Positions 20,908 to 32,035 of a stretch of DNA of 64,000 nucleotides are shown one piece after another. Under the pieces are notes generated by a model. That model was not told the origin of the DNA and searched no databases. It worked only from the letters and a program-made list of their open reading frames with translations. The position numbers and the translations under genes are program-made. Numbering within the stretch: the stretch's first letter is position 1; each line of letters starts with the position of its first letter. The DNA lies in NCBI RefSeq assembly GCF_026151205.1, contig NC_087078.1, forward strand, positions 9,874,675 to 9,938,674. Reading direction: 5' to 3'. This DNA is from Bolinopsis microptera (Eukaryota > Ctenophora > Tentaculata > Lobata > Bolinopsidae).

Positions 20908-23900
20908 TCACAAAAATGTTTTATCCGAAGAGTTCGCATATGCCATCCTAAACTCGCTCCCAGAGACTGTGACGAACATCCTCTGCAAGCAATCTCGTGA
21001 GGCAGGAGACGGATGTTTGGTGACCGTCTGTAAGATGTACTCTCTACCAATGGGTAAAGGGAATATTGGTATCTGTCTAGGATGAGCCGGAGTGGGCGAT
21101 GTTCTAGAAGCTGCTGCTTGCTGGGCGTGGAACAACCGCTGTAAAACACTGCCCCAGGCACTGCGAGAAGCTCCCACTACCTCTGCTTCTGATGATATCA
21201 GCTGTTCAAACAGAGCTTCTTCGTTGATAACAGGCTCCGGAGCAGCAGCAACTTGTTGGGAGGACAGTTTGGGCCCTTTTATATTTCTTCTAGTCCTGCG
21301 CTCTAGTTCTGACATCTTCCTAGGGGGTTCTTCTGATTGGGTGGTTTGAGATTGATGAGACAGTTTGTTCTTGATTGAATGATATTTTGAGGCGAGGAGC
21401 TCACAGTCGTAGATATCTGAGACCATTTCCTGGTAAATATCGGTATCTCCACTCGTGTAACGACGAAGGTCCTTCAGTTTTTGGAGTAGTTTATCAGTGC
21501 CTTCCTTGATAAAGTATACATTACTGTCAGGGCATTCTACGATTCTATCATATGCTGCGTGAAGCAAAGATGGCATGAGGAGTGTTGCAACTGTTCTCAT
21601 CTCAGATTGGATGAAAAAGTGCAGGATCCTCTCAGCTTCTTTGGTGTCATCAAACAGTCGTTTCTGTTGCCATATTGGGATAGGCTTTGCAACATACCAA
21701 ACTTCTTTCCACGCACTTTCTTTTGACATACGGGCGCTTAGGTGTCCCCCATAAACGTCTGGATCAAGAGGTTGTTCATGTTTTATGGCACTTGGTGGTG
21801 GTTCCGGAGGGTTTTCTGTTTCCAATGTTTCTTCATCCTTTGTTTCCGAATGAGAATCCATTTCCTCACTCTTTTCTGCAACTTCAGAGGGTTTGATTGG
21901 AGCGTCTTTTTCCAAATTCTCAGTATTGTCAGGTGACATCATTCTGTCTGATGCTTCACTTACACTCTGGAAAGTGTGTTCTTCAGCATCTACGAACTCA
22001 TCATCAGAGTCGTCACACACAGAAGATCTTACCTGGTTCACAACTCCTCCTCCTTCTTCCTCTTTGCCTTCCTCTGAAGTCATAGACTCGTCCCCATCTA
22101 AGAAAGACTCAGTTGGTTTTGGAATGTCTTGATCATCCATTTTTTCGTCAATTTCATCAGAAGGAATGGCAACATCAACATCCGTCGGTGACACCATTTC
22201 ATCAGAAGCTTTATCACATGATTCCATATCTTCGGTTGGTTCAGCAAGTTCACCGATCTGTTCAGAGAAATCATCCATTGGTTCATCAACCTTCTCAGAA
22301 TTCTTATCTTCAACACTTTCCTCATGATCAGCATTTCCTGCAGCATCTAAATCAGCTGGTTCATCAGAACTTTCATCTCGAACAATCTCCTTCTTTTCAG
22401 TATCTTCTGCCTCAGTCGGGTCATCAGCACTACCCGAACTCTCACACTCAACACTTTCGGACTCCTTTTCAGTATTTCCTGCAACATCTAAATTAGCGAA
22501 ACTTTCATCAGCATCTAACTCGTCCTCTTGCTGCTGCTCTTCATCCCCACTTCTGTCAGCTGCTTCAGCTAAGTCAGGTACTGTGTCTTCTGGTATAAGA
22601 GGTCGAGTGATGGGAACTGTGATCCAGTCTCTGGGTGAGTACCAACGAATAAAGTCTTCTAGTCGGCAGTTTGGATTAGCAGCTTTGAAGGCCTGAAAAT
22701 AAATTTGAGTTCGTTATCAAAAATATTGACCTAGAACTACTTATTATATCAATCATATATTTTGAATGGTGGTCAATCAACAGTCCTAAAAATGATATGG
22801 AATTTCACACGTTTAAATTTCCCAGTAAGGAATTAAAACGATAATCCATCAGTCCAACTAACCTGCATGTCAGATAATAGAGACAAGGAATGTAGCTCAG
22901 TTCGGAGACGGGACCCTTCAGCACTGGAACCTAACTTAGCCAGCGCATCCATGTGTTCCTCCTGCATGTCTTCTGTCATGGGGGAGTGGCGCTGTGTAAG
23001 AGGTATTCTGAGCTGTTGTCCAGTCAGTAGCAAGGTTAGAGTCTGGTGATCTGACTCGTGTTGGTGTGCTGCCTCCCCTGATGCAAACAGCACACTTCCT
23101 GCAATAATGAGCTGGTTTTAGTGTGCTTTTTATTTAGTTCAGAGGCTTTAATGATACACTATACAATATACAATATACATTATACACTATATAATACAGA
23201 GGCTTTAATGATCGGATTTCAATATTCAATAACGCTTCCAAACTGGTAATTAAAACCCTTTTTAGAGAAATACTAATAGTTTCACTGACATGTAAAACTA
23301 AAGAAATAGATTATGGAATACCTCGCTCTATTTTCTGCTTGATGCAAGCATTGAGCATCTGAATCTTCTGGTGTAAGAGAGATAAAGCTGGGTCGGGTTG
23401 GGTGCTAGCCCCGGGGATAATCTTACCCTTTTCGTAATGAAATCGTAGCTGTTCTATTATACACCTGAAAAGGGCAGTGAATAACTTTAATGTTTGGATC
23501 TTCTTTAATAACAAAACCGTTTAACGTTATACTAGCATTATTCATCAGGGGTTAATGAGATTGGGTGTCAGGAGCTGGGTGATTGAATTGCAGGGCGGTG
23601 GAATGTGGCTGCTTGCCAGTTGCAGAGTTATACACTATACATTATACACTATACAATATACAGTATACATTATACACTATACAGCCATGTATAAGCAGGG
23701 TCTAAAATGACATCATGTGTAAAAGGGGTCATTCATAAACGAAAACTCAGACTCAAATTGTGAGATAATCTTAGATTTTGAGATCAAATTCGCTTTTGGT
23801 ATTCGTAAAGTTAAGTATTTGCTGGCTGAGTATTTTGTCGCTAGTAAATGCTCAGAGTTGGAACTAGCACTCAAATCGGTATTCATAAAGTTAGTATTTA

Positions 23901-26900
23901 CTCGTCACCCAAAACTAACTCAAGATTAGTATTCATAAAGTAAGCAAATGATCAAAACTCATGCTCAAAATGTGAGAACCGAATTCACATTCTCAAATCA
24001 TTTTCTCACCTATTTCTCAACGACTTTTAACGTCAATAACTTCCCTTCTAATTGATATTTTCACTTCAAATTTTCAGGGACGACTCCTCACTGCCAGTAC
24101 AAAAGCTCTAATATATTTTGTCCCGATTGGATGACGTTTTTGCAAATTTTCCCAGAAAAATAAACACGTTAGAGTATAAGCTTGGTATAAATCCTCCCCC
24201 ATCCGCAGAACTATCAGGATGTGGATCACATGAATCGGGGTCATTATCATTATTATCCCGTTCATCAGTTTCATCATCCTCCCAGTCATCCCCCAGGTAT
24301 TTCCCTACATTGTGCAGCACACAGCATGCTATAATAAACTTCGGAACCATTTCAATACTCACACGGTTAGGGACACGCAACATTTGAAAACGAGACTTTA
24401 CTTGCCCAAAACTGTGTTCTACTGTCGATCTATCCGAAGTTAGAACATCGTTGAATGCTTTTTTTGCGGGATCAGTAGCAGTTTGTGCTGCGGGAAATGG
24501 TTTCATGAGAAAAGGACTTAGTGTATACGCACTGTCACCGATAAGCAAACACCTCCCACTAACACCTGTTGATAAAGTCCGATAGGCTGCTGAGTTTCTC
24601 CATATTCGAGCGTCATGAACTTTACCAGGCCAAGAAGCATCAACATCCAAGAATTTGTAGTCAGCATCGCAAATCGCCTGAACGTTAAAGCAGTGAAACT
24701 TTTTCCTACCAGAGTAGTACTGTTGAGGGTTGTGTCGTCGAGGTGGGACTTGAACCTTAATCAAGCAGCCGTCTACGGCCCCAAAGCAGTATGGGAAACG
24801 TTTTTTCATCGCCCAGAATTGAGCCGCTTGATTGAAGTCCTGAGTTGTTGTCGGGAAAATAATCCAAACATCACGTTTTGCCACAATTCTTTCTATTACA
24901 TACTTCACAGTCCGTGAAACAGTAGGTTGGGAGACGCCGACTATTTCGGAAACCCCATTTTGGAAACCCGGGTCTGAAAAATATCGGAGACAAATCTCCA
25001 TTTTCTGTTTATTTGTCAAGGCGCCTCCTCGCGTTTCACCGGAATCAGGTCCCAAAAAATGCCTGGCCATCCAGTCAACGGACGGTTCTTCAAAGCGGAA
25101 CTGGGTTTTGTAGTAAAAGTCCGTTTGGGGCTGACGTCGGGTCTTGAATGTTCTAGTCGAATGTGGGGCCGGTGGTAAAAGAGGAAGTGCCCTAGAGCTC
25201 AGACTTAACACAAGCTGAGTTCAAACTTCGTCAATTAATCAATAACAAAATTAATCAATAACAAAAGACACAATCATGTCGAAAACATGCCACGAACATG
25301 ATCATACAAAAGTTCAGCTTACCTTTCTATCACTGTCGGTATTGGGTTAGAATAATCTGCTAGGTAATTATTGGACATCGATATGTATTTAATAAAGTTT
25401 GAGAAATTGACGGCAAACCACAGTAAAACTACGGTGGGTTTCGGGAAACTACCGTGGATAAAAGAAAACTACAGTAAATCACGGTAAACCACTGTAAAAG
25501 GGACGTGAAATTACCTGTAGGGGACACAATATCGCACACGAAACATTCATTATAGATATCAAGAATGATTCTGAATTATCTTCGGAGTCAAGGGTGTTGT
25601 CATTTTGCCGCCATTTCAAGATTGCGATATCACAAATTCCATCACAGACATATGCGGTACGTGATGTGCGAATGTCGAATGTACTCGACACAAATTTCCC
25701 TCGAAAATGTTTATTTCACATTCCTTCGATACATCGATGTACATCCGAATTTGGGTGTTTTCCCATTAACATAAGATGGCAAACAAAAGATCTGAATTAA
25801 CCTGTCGTGCTTCTTAAAATACTGATTTGAGTATTTGAGTGCTAGTTTGAGAGCATTTTAGTGAGTATTTACTTGAATGTAAGTCATACTCACGATGAAT
25901 TCAGCTTGAGTATTAGTTTTTACTGGGCAGTAAATGCTCAAACTTTGTGAATACCGATTTTGAGACTCAGAAAAATCTAAGTAATTACTAGCGAGTATTT
26001 ACTTAAGAAATACTTAGTTATTATGAATGACCCCTAAAGAAATAAATATTCTTGGCCAAGTGGAAAATTAAAACAATTTTAAGTAAATTAATAAAATACA
26101 AACCTCCAAAGCTGAGCGAAGCCTTTAACTCCGCCCTGGGTACAGAGCACCAAACACAATGACACTGTAATCCGGTGAGTTATTGAGTCCCTGGGACATG
26201 ACTTAATATGACTTGACCGAGTTTCTGCAACAACTTCATCATCGTACGGTTCTTCAAAGATGTAATGCATATAGGATGCCAAGATTTCTTTATCAACAAA
26301 TGCCCCATACGTTCCGAGTAACTTGCCAGGCAACATCGTAATATCAAACGATGGAACTTGCACAATGGGTTTTGGTGCTGTTAAAGTTCTGAAAGCGGCT
26401 GAGACATCTACTTCTATGTTATCATCAACTGAGGTTCCAAGCAAACTTATTATTGTAGCATCATTGGTTAGTAATGAGGCGAGGTAGTCCACGAAATTAT
26501 ACAGAATACAGAAGGAGTTACTAGTATTGGTGTATCTAATCGACCATTGAGTTGCTCGCAATGGGTCAAGTTCCCCAGATTCTGAATCGGAGATGAGATG
26601 TTCTGATAGTCCCATCCATGAGGTTGCCAATAAGAAATCTTGTACTGGATCTCTCACTGAACCAAAGGGGAGTTTTGATTTTGAAGCAGCCTTATTTTGA
26701 GAATACACATGGTCGTCACTCAAACATCCGATGAAATTGTGTAAACAAAATGTGTATCTGACTGATATGAAAGTTTGAGGAAATGGAGAGATGGAACACG
26801 GAATACTACGTTTATAAAAGCAGAGGATCTCTTTCAAAGATGAACACTGAGGAGGAGGAGATTTTAAGAGAACCATATCAAGAGTTGTCTGAAGACTGTT

Positions 26901-27984
26901 GCTTAGCCATATTCCTGAGTAGAACCGCTTTGAAAGTGATCCAAGCTGTATGAACATAGGAAGGTTGCACTGAGTTCTGGTTAGAGCAGATGCTAAGGAA
27001 CTCATTAGTAACTTGGAGGAGTCAAGGAAATATATAGCATCATCTGCTGTTTCAGGGGAGAGTATGATGAATTCTGACAACCCATACCATCGATTTAAAC
27101 AATGTGTCTTTGGAGGAAAATCTGCCTGAAAATTTGATTGTATTACAATATGCTCCTATCGATATTTTTAAGATAAGAGTAAGTAAAGTGTAGTAAACTA
27201 CTAAGTACTATTTATATTATGGACATATCAAATGAATGGAGTGTAGCATAGGTCAGTTTTGTAAATTTACATCACCATATTATTATTATGGTTCACTTAT
27301 TACATAAGTGGCTCACTCGGTTAATCCGCCTGTCTACTGGCCTGGAGGTTGTGAGTTCGAAACCTAGTTGGGCCAAAATCTCAAAAACTGAAGGGCAGCC
27401 GTCACTCACCAAACCATGGTGTAAATGGTAGTGGCTTTCATTAGAGCTGCGAAAATAACAAGAGTGTATATGCCTGGGGTTGCGTCCCGACTATACTGCA
27501 GGAAAATCTGTACCGAAAGGACCGTGGCCGAAATGCAATTAGACAGGGAAATCGGCTCCCCGACTGCGGTCGACCAAATTATTACATAAGCCAGCCATTG
27601 CATTGGGGGAATGGAGGGGGGTAATTTCTACACAATAGCTGTGTGAAGTGACTTACAAGTTCTAACATGGCTAAATTCTAGTATAAAAATGTGAAAAATC
27701 CGGTAAAAGAAAATTAAGCATAAATAATAGCTTACCTGCTGTAGAGACTTGAAGTCCTTTCCAACATTTAAAGTTGAGTGAGTCAAGCGAAATGATTGCC
27801 TACCATAGGTCAAGCTCTCAGTTCTACTGAATTCTGGCAGAGAATCATTGTTCCAGAATCCACCTTTGCTCAAGCCCCACTTTTCTATAACCTGCTCAAC
27901 AGAATAAATGAATTCTTCAAACTCTGTAGAGTTAGTATAATCTGTTATTTCAAATACTCCTGAGGATACTCCAGCTTTACGCAT
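20908..27984 (-). CDS. RAB3GAP1: Rab3 GTPase-activating protein catalytic subunit
   Basis: Catalytic half of the Rab3GAP complex (GAP for Rab3; GEF for Rab18 with RAB3GAP2), acting in vesicle traffic. Exons (minus strand): 27984-27736, 27125-26104, 23464-23322, 23098-22863, 22692-20908. Every junction is in phase, total 1144 residues against about 980 in human. Family motifs run in order: VFEITDYTNSTEFEEFI; ILSPETADDAIYFLDSSK; LPFGSVRDPVQDFLLATSW; LHQKIQMLNACI; PMTEDMQEEHMDALAKLG; LEDFIRWYSPRDW; LSARM; AKPIPIWQQKRLFDDTKEAE; the C-terminus holds GREYILQTVT and the end SSDKTFL. The start used is the Met of MRKAGVSSG; an in-frame Met lies upstream at 28083. The last exon carries about 250 extra acidic residues before the LSARM block. 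Introns hold a Harbinger element and a SINE. A minus-strand ATTAAA lies about 40 bp after the stop. Confidence 0.95.
23150..23205. repeat. TATACACTATACAAT-type AT minisatellite
   Basis: Short imperfect tandem ATACACTATACAATATAC units in RAB3GAP1 intron 3. The same type recurs at 23627-23685 in intron 2. Confidence 0.6.
23627..23685. repeat. TATACACTATACAAT-type AT minisatellite
   Basis: Second block of the same short repeat, about 40 bp from the left end of the Harbinger element. Confidence 0.6.
23724..26035 (-). mobile_element. Harbinger (PIF/Harbinger) DNA transposon in RAB3GAP1 intron 2
   Basis: The ends are inverted copies of AGGGGTCATTCATAA (23724-23738 and 26021-26035), flanked by AAA on both sides, the 3-bp duplication length of this superfamily. 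Subterminal regions carry many AGTATTTACT and GTATTCATAAAGT units in both orientations. The element encodes one HARBI1-type transposase. I did not find the second Myb/SANT protein usual for the superfamily. Its precise ends and intact transposase suggest recent activity. Confidence 0.85.
24108..25211 (-). CDS. HARBI1-type transposase (DDE_Tnp_4), apparently intact
   Basis: 367 residues, the normal length for HARBI1-like nucleases. A helix-turn-helix (VGVSQPTVSRTVKYVI, about residues 91-106) precedes the DDE domain. The catalytic acids are visible: D147 in FGAVDG, D226 in LLIGDSAY, E265 in STVEHSFG. GKVHDARIWRNS and the CCVLHNV block are also family features. The tail is Asp/Asn-rich. It lies within the 2.3-kb element, on the same strand as the host RAB3GAP1 gene. 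No stop or frameshift is seen. Confidence 0.92.
   Translation of the reverse strand: MLSLSSRALPLLPPAPHSTRTFKTRRQPQTDFYYKTQFRFEEPSVDWMARHFLGPDSGETRGGALTNKQKMEICLRYFSDPGFQNGVSEIVGVSQPTVSRTVKYVIERIVAKRDVWIIFPTTTQDFNQAAQFWAMKKRFPYCFGAVDGCLIKVQVPPRRHNPQQYYSGRKKFHCFNVQAICDADYKFLDVDASWPGKVHDARIWRNSAAYRTLSTGVSGRCLLIGDSAYTLSPFLMKPFPAAQTATDPAKKAFNDVLTSDRSTVEHSFGQVKSRFQMLRVPNRVSIEMVPKFIIACCVLHNVGKYLGDDWEDDETDERDNNDNDPDSCDPHPDSSADGGGFIPSLYSNVFIFLGKFAKTSSNRDKIY
27309..27578 (+). mobile_element. tRNA-derived SINE with 12-bp target duplication
   Basis: TTATTACATAAG occurs at 27297-27308 and again at 27579-27590. The body starts with a tRNA-like head with an A-box (TGGCTCACTCGGTTAAT) and a B-box (GTGAGTTCGAAACC), followed by about 200 bp of unrelated body and no poly-A tail. 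It lies in RAB3GAP1 intron 1, in antisense orientation to that gene. Confidence 0.85.
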
Positions 27985-28224
27985 GACATCAATGCTACCC
28001 TTCTTTATACTGTGACTTTCTTCATGGCGTCTGAATAGGGTTACAATTGAGGAATCAAGCAATAATTTGTAGGTTCTACACAATATGAATAACTGAAATT
28101 TATTAAATGTAACTGGCTACAGTGCAGTAAGTATTTTAATGCAAAGTTGTGGGATGTGATCTAGGAAAATGAATAACCCCAATTGTTAATAAAATAATGT
28201 ATTATAATTAATAATATAATGTAC

Positions 28225-28356
28225 AAGCATAGCAAAGTAAACGGTGTTATTGTCCAACTAAAAGTTTCATGTGGATGTATAAACGACAATCCCTGATGAT
28301 ATACATCCACATGAAACTTTTAGTTGGACAATAACATCGTTTACTTTGTTACGCTT
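28225..28356. repeat. Near-perfect palindrome, 56-bp arms and 20-bp loop
   Basis: The arms 28225-28280 and 28301-28356 are reverse complements with about four mismatches (AGTTTCATGTGGATGTAT against ATACATCCACATGAAACT at the loop). The size fits a very short foldback MITE. It lies about 240 bp upstream of the RAB3GAP1 start. Confidence 0.85.
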
Positions 28357-28639
28357 ATAGAAAGCTCCTATTTATCTATTAGTTGAGCACTTTGCTGAAA
28401 GGAGAAACAGACATGCTTGTAATTAATGATGTATGTGTAGTGTATTAAATAACGTCCGGAAATACTTGGAAGCTGAACTTATATTTAAACATTCAGCTTA
28501 AAATTAGAGTGAAGAGAACGCTGACAAATATTGATGTATAGTAATAATGATGATTAACCTTTTTATATTGATTCATGCCCTATCCACTATAAATGGTAAC
28601 GAGAGTATTCCCAAACAAACTGGGAATATCAAAATATTA

Positions 28640-28830
28640 AAAAATTATAGCAGGCTATTAACCAAGTTGACAGAAAAGTCAAGGGTTTGAATCCCAGTGT
28701 CACTTACTCTAATGAAATACCTCTGTGTGAAGTAACACATCTGCACTGTGTAGTGTCTCTCTCAGTCTCTCTTCAACTCAGCCGAATGATCGCAAAACCG
28801 TGATTGACGATTTAATGAGGAGGGGGCCTT
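28640..28830 (+). mobile_element. SINE-like fragment
   Basis: A B-box-like GGGTTTGAATCCCAGTG is followed by a body containing CTCAGCCGAATGATCGCAAAACCGTG, close to the body of the copy at 5.9-6.1 kb. The tRNA head is decayed. The boundaries are approximate. Confidence 0.5.
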
Positions 28831-28839
28831 GCCAAAAAA

Positions 28840-29640
28840 TCAAAAATATTAGCAGGGTACCCGGCGCTGATATTGTTAAGTAGGTGAACACGTTTTGGTG
28901 TGACCTTTACTTCAAATGTTCAAAAGGTCAAATCTAACCCCTTTCTACTTCATCTGAAAATGTTTGTTGGTCTAGCTCTCTTGGTTTCACTGTGAAGGAT
29001 GCAGTGTAATTTGGACATAATTTTGGGTCACACAGTATATGGGCTTATTAATTTGATTAAAAATTGTCCTAACGACCCCTAATTTGCATCGGAGAGGCCG
29101 CAGTCTCGGTCTGCACAATTCCCATGGTCCGGTGATGGACACCCATGAGAACTGTAAAAAGAAAATGGACTGCCTCCATGAGTTATAGGACGTCAGTACG
29201 GGCTTCAAAATTATCCTCTAAAACAGCTTCTTAATTCAGAAGAGGCAATTTAGGGACAGAATATGGCCCAAAGATTCAAGAGATGTCATCTTTTTTGCTA
29301 TGTAACTAGACATTCAACATATTAAAAGTAAATTTTATTAAACTGCCTACTACAGCTACCTACTGAATCTCACACCAGAGATGCCAGTGGTTTTGCTTCA
29401 GGCCAATCAAACCTTAGTTTTTGCAAGAAGAAAGTGTTTTGGCAACAAATAGACAATTGCAGTGTCAGGAAAGTGTGAAAATTATTGATATAAATAAAAT
29501 GTTCATAAACGATAGTCAAGACGATAGTATACTAAATAAGACAATATAGAGATAATATCACAATGACCCTACATAAGAGTAAAAATTTGGGTTTTAAAAG
29601 GCCCTTAAAAAACTAAGGAACATTTATAAAAAACCAGTAA
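28840..29640. other. Repeat-like intergenic sequence
   Basis: No host exon recognised. The minus-strand frame 29208-28987 contains ITGPWELCRPRLRPLR, which looks transposon-derived, but I cannot name a family. Confidence 0.3.
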
Positions 29641-29669
29641 AAGTAGCCAAATGACAATCAATGCACTGG

Positions 29670-30120
29670 CTCTAAATTTATATCTAAATCTTTTTTTTTT
29701 TTTTTTTTTTCTTTTTTTTTTAAATATAAAATTATTCAAACAATATACACATAATATAGCAATGACCCAATATAAAAACAAACCTTTAAGAATATAAAAA
29801 ACTCCCTAAACACTCAAAAATTACCCTTGGCCTTGTGGCTCCAAGTTAAGATCTAGACTGTTTATATTAACAATGTTTTTTCTCGCACCTCTGTCTCCAC
29901 GGAGAGAAATCACTGTTGTTCTTAGGATTTCAAAATTTATATCTAAATCTGCTATATTAACTGCACTACCACTATTCGTCCCTCTTTCCCCTCTAAGAGC
30001 AATAATTGCTGTTCTCAATAAGTCACTTTTTTTTCTGATAAATGTTATGAAACAAGTCGAAGAAACAACTCCATCCAAAGTTAACTTTTTTTTCATTATA
30101 ATTATTTGTCAAGGAGCTTA
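29670..30120 (-). mobile_element. Retroelement 3' fragment with doubled terminal motif
   Basis: On the minus strand 30096-29821 encodes LLRTAIIALRGERG and then, about 32 residues later, ILRTTVISLRGDRG, ending LNLEPQGQG and stop. This is the C-terminal end of the retroelement protein also seen at 41.3, 42.2 and 42.4-42.8 kb. A T-rich run (29690-29720) and the shared 3' end (ATTGC.ATATTATGTGTAT on the minus strand) follow. The last domain appears twice, which suggests two truncated insertions or a template jump. Confidence 0.65.
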
Positions 30121-30229
30121 AACTTCAAAATGGACTTCGTCAAATAAATATGCAGGCCTTTTTAATTCCATTATGATTTCTATTATGTATTAAATGTAAC
30201 TAAACAGTAAATTTAGTAAAGCAAAGTAA

Positions 30230-30390
30230 AAGAGAAACAAATTTTTAGAGAAACAAATTTGAATTTTGATCTTTATTACAGATTAAACATATCATATATA
30301 ACCATAAAATGTAAAAGCCGCGCGTCGGCTGATTGCCTCAACTTGGATTGGTAGTAATTTCAGTTTACAGAAGCTGAAGGACGGCAGCTC
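30230..30390. repeat. Dispersed repeat with AAGCCGCGCGT
   Basis: GAGAAACAAATTT..., a TTTATTA block, ACATATCA and AAGCCGCGCGTCGGCTGA here match 41668-41770, which has GGAAAACAAATTT..., ACATATCACATC and AAGCCGCGCGTTGGTTGA. The family is unknown. Confidence 0.5.
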
Positions 30391-30691
30391 AAAAGCCCCA
30401 GTGAATCATCGGAAAGATCAAGGACTCGAGTGCCAATAGTGGCTTTTTCGAACCCATTTTCGCCGATTTGCTGTGGCCCAGATGAGCCGCGCCCTGCTGC
30501 TTAACGGCACATAATGGTTTTTGTTTAAATACTTATTTAAATTTAAGCGATAATTCATTTGGTGGTTTACAGTTTTTGAATCATGTTCATCATTTATTTT
30601 TCGTTAATTATCACGTGTTTACAATTCAGTCATACCATGCATAGTCAACATTGTTGAGGCAACCAGCTTCCGCAGTTCAATAATTGGAGAC

Positions 30692-30851
30692 CGAAATTTA
30701 CAATTCATCGTTATCAAATATAGTCAATAATATTCTTGATTCCATTTAGTACATAATAAGTTGGTTTTATTCGAAATTTACAATTCATCGTTATCAAATA
30801 TAGTCAATAATATTCTTGATTCCATTTAGTACATAATAAGTTGGTTTTATT
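30692..30851. repeat. Exact 80-bp tandem duplication
   Basis: 30692-30771 and 30772-30851 are identical (CGAAATTTACAATTCATCGT through AAGTTGGTTTTATT). Confidence 0.95.
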
Positions 30852-31309
30852 TTCTTGCAACACTACTGCACAACAAAAAAAAGCAATAAATTAATTAATA
30901 TATGATTTTTGTCCTCAATATGATTGATAAATTCATATCAAAGTTTAAAAATTAAAATATCAAATATTGACATCATAATGATATAATTAAAAACATTTTA
31001 TTTTATTTTGATGATTTGACGCGTTTTTTAATAATTTAATTGGCGTGACCTTGTGCGCGCTCTAGGGTAAACGTTAAATACTAGTGGAGCCGCGGCAAAG
31101 TACTAAAATGCGCGGGCAATTCTAAAATTTATAATGTTGCCGCGCCTCACGTCTTGTATTATTAGACAACAACATCAAATTCACTGTCCATATTTTGTAA
31201 CAAAATCTAAAATTTCATAATACATGGTGTTGTATATGTTTTAATATCACTATAACTAAAGCGAACAAGCTTTTTATTTTACAACAATATCACTCGGTCT
31301 CCTTGTCAC

Positions 31310-31950
31310 TGTAACACTTTGAAAGAAACACGAAGATTGAACAGCGAGACAGAGAATGGACAGTGAGACAGAAATTGAACAGTCAGACAGGGAATGAACA
31401 CCGAGAAAGATTGATAGGTAAGACAGGGAATTGACTCTAAAATAGAGAATGAACACTGATGCAGAGATTGAATAATGAGACGGAGAATTAACGTCGAGAC
31501 AGGAATGAACAGTGATTTAATAGTTAAACAAAGAATGATCACTGAGAAAGAGATTGAATAGTTAAACAAATAATGAACGTCGAGACAGATTGAATAGTGA
31601 GACGGAGAATGAACATCGAGACAGAGAATGAACATTGAGACAGATTGAATAGTGAGACGGAGAATGAACGTCGAGACAGAGAATGAACATTGAGACAGAT
31701 TGAATAGTGAGACGGAGAATGAACGTCGAGACAGAGAATGAACATTGAGACAGATTAAATAGTCAGACGGAGAATAAATGTCGAGAAGTCGAGACAGAGA
31801 ATGAACGCTGAGACAAAGATTGAATAGTTAAACAAGAAAATGAACACTGAGACAGAGATTGAATAGTTAAACAGAGAATGAACGTTGAGACCGATTGAAT
31901 AGTGAGATGGAGACAGATCGAATAGTTAGACGGAGAATATCATAATATGG
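31310..31950. repeat. Minisatellite, GAGACAGAGAATGAAC type
   Basis: Imperfect tandem units of about 27 and 54 bp, for example GAGACAGATTGAATAGTGAG followed by ACGGAGAATGAACGTC. Three almost identical 54-55 bp units lie at about 31590-31755. Confidence 0.85.
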
Positions 31951-32035
31951 TTAGTTTAATATCTAATATCTAAAATGATTGCACGGCTTTTAAAGTAATA
32001 TATTATCAAACATTATCTTATCTATGTTATCTAAT

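Noticed and set aside
31274-31745. Overlapping minus-strand frames rich in Ser/Leu/Cys
   Set aside because: Translations of the GAGACAGAGAATGAAC minisatellite.
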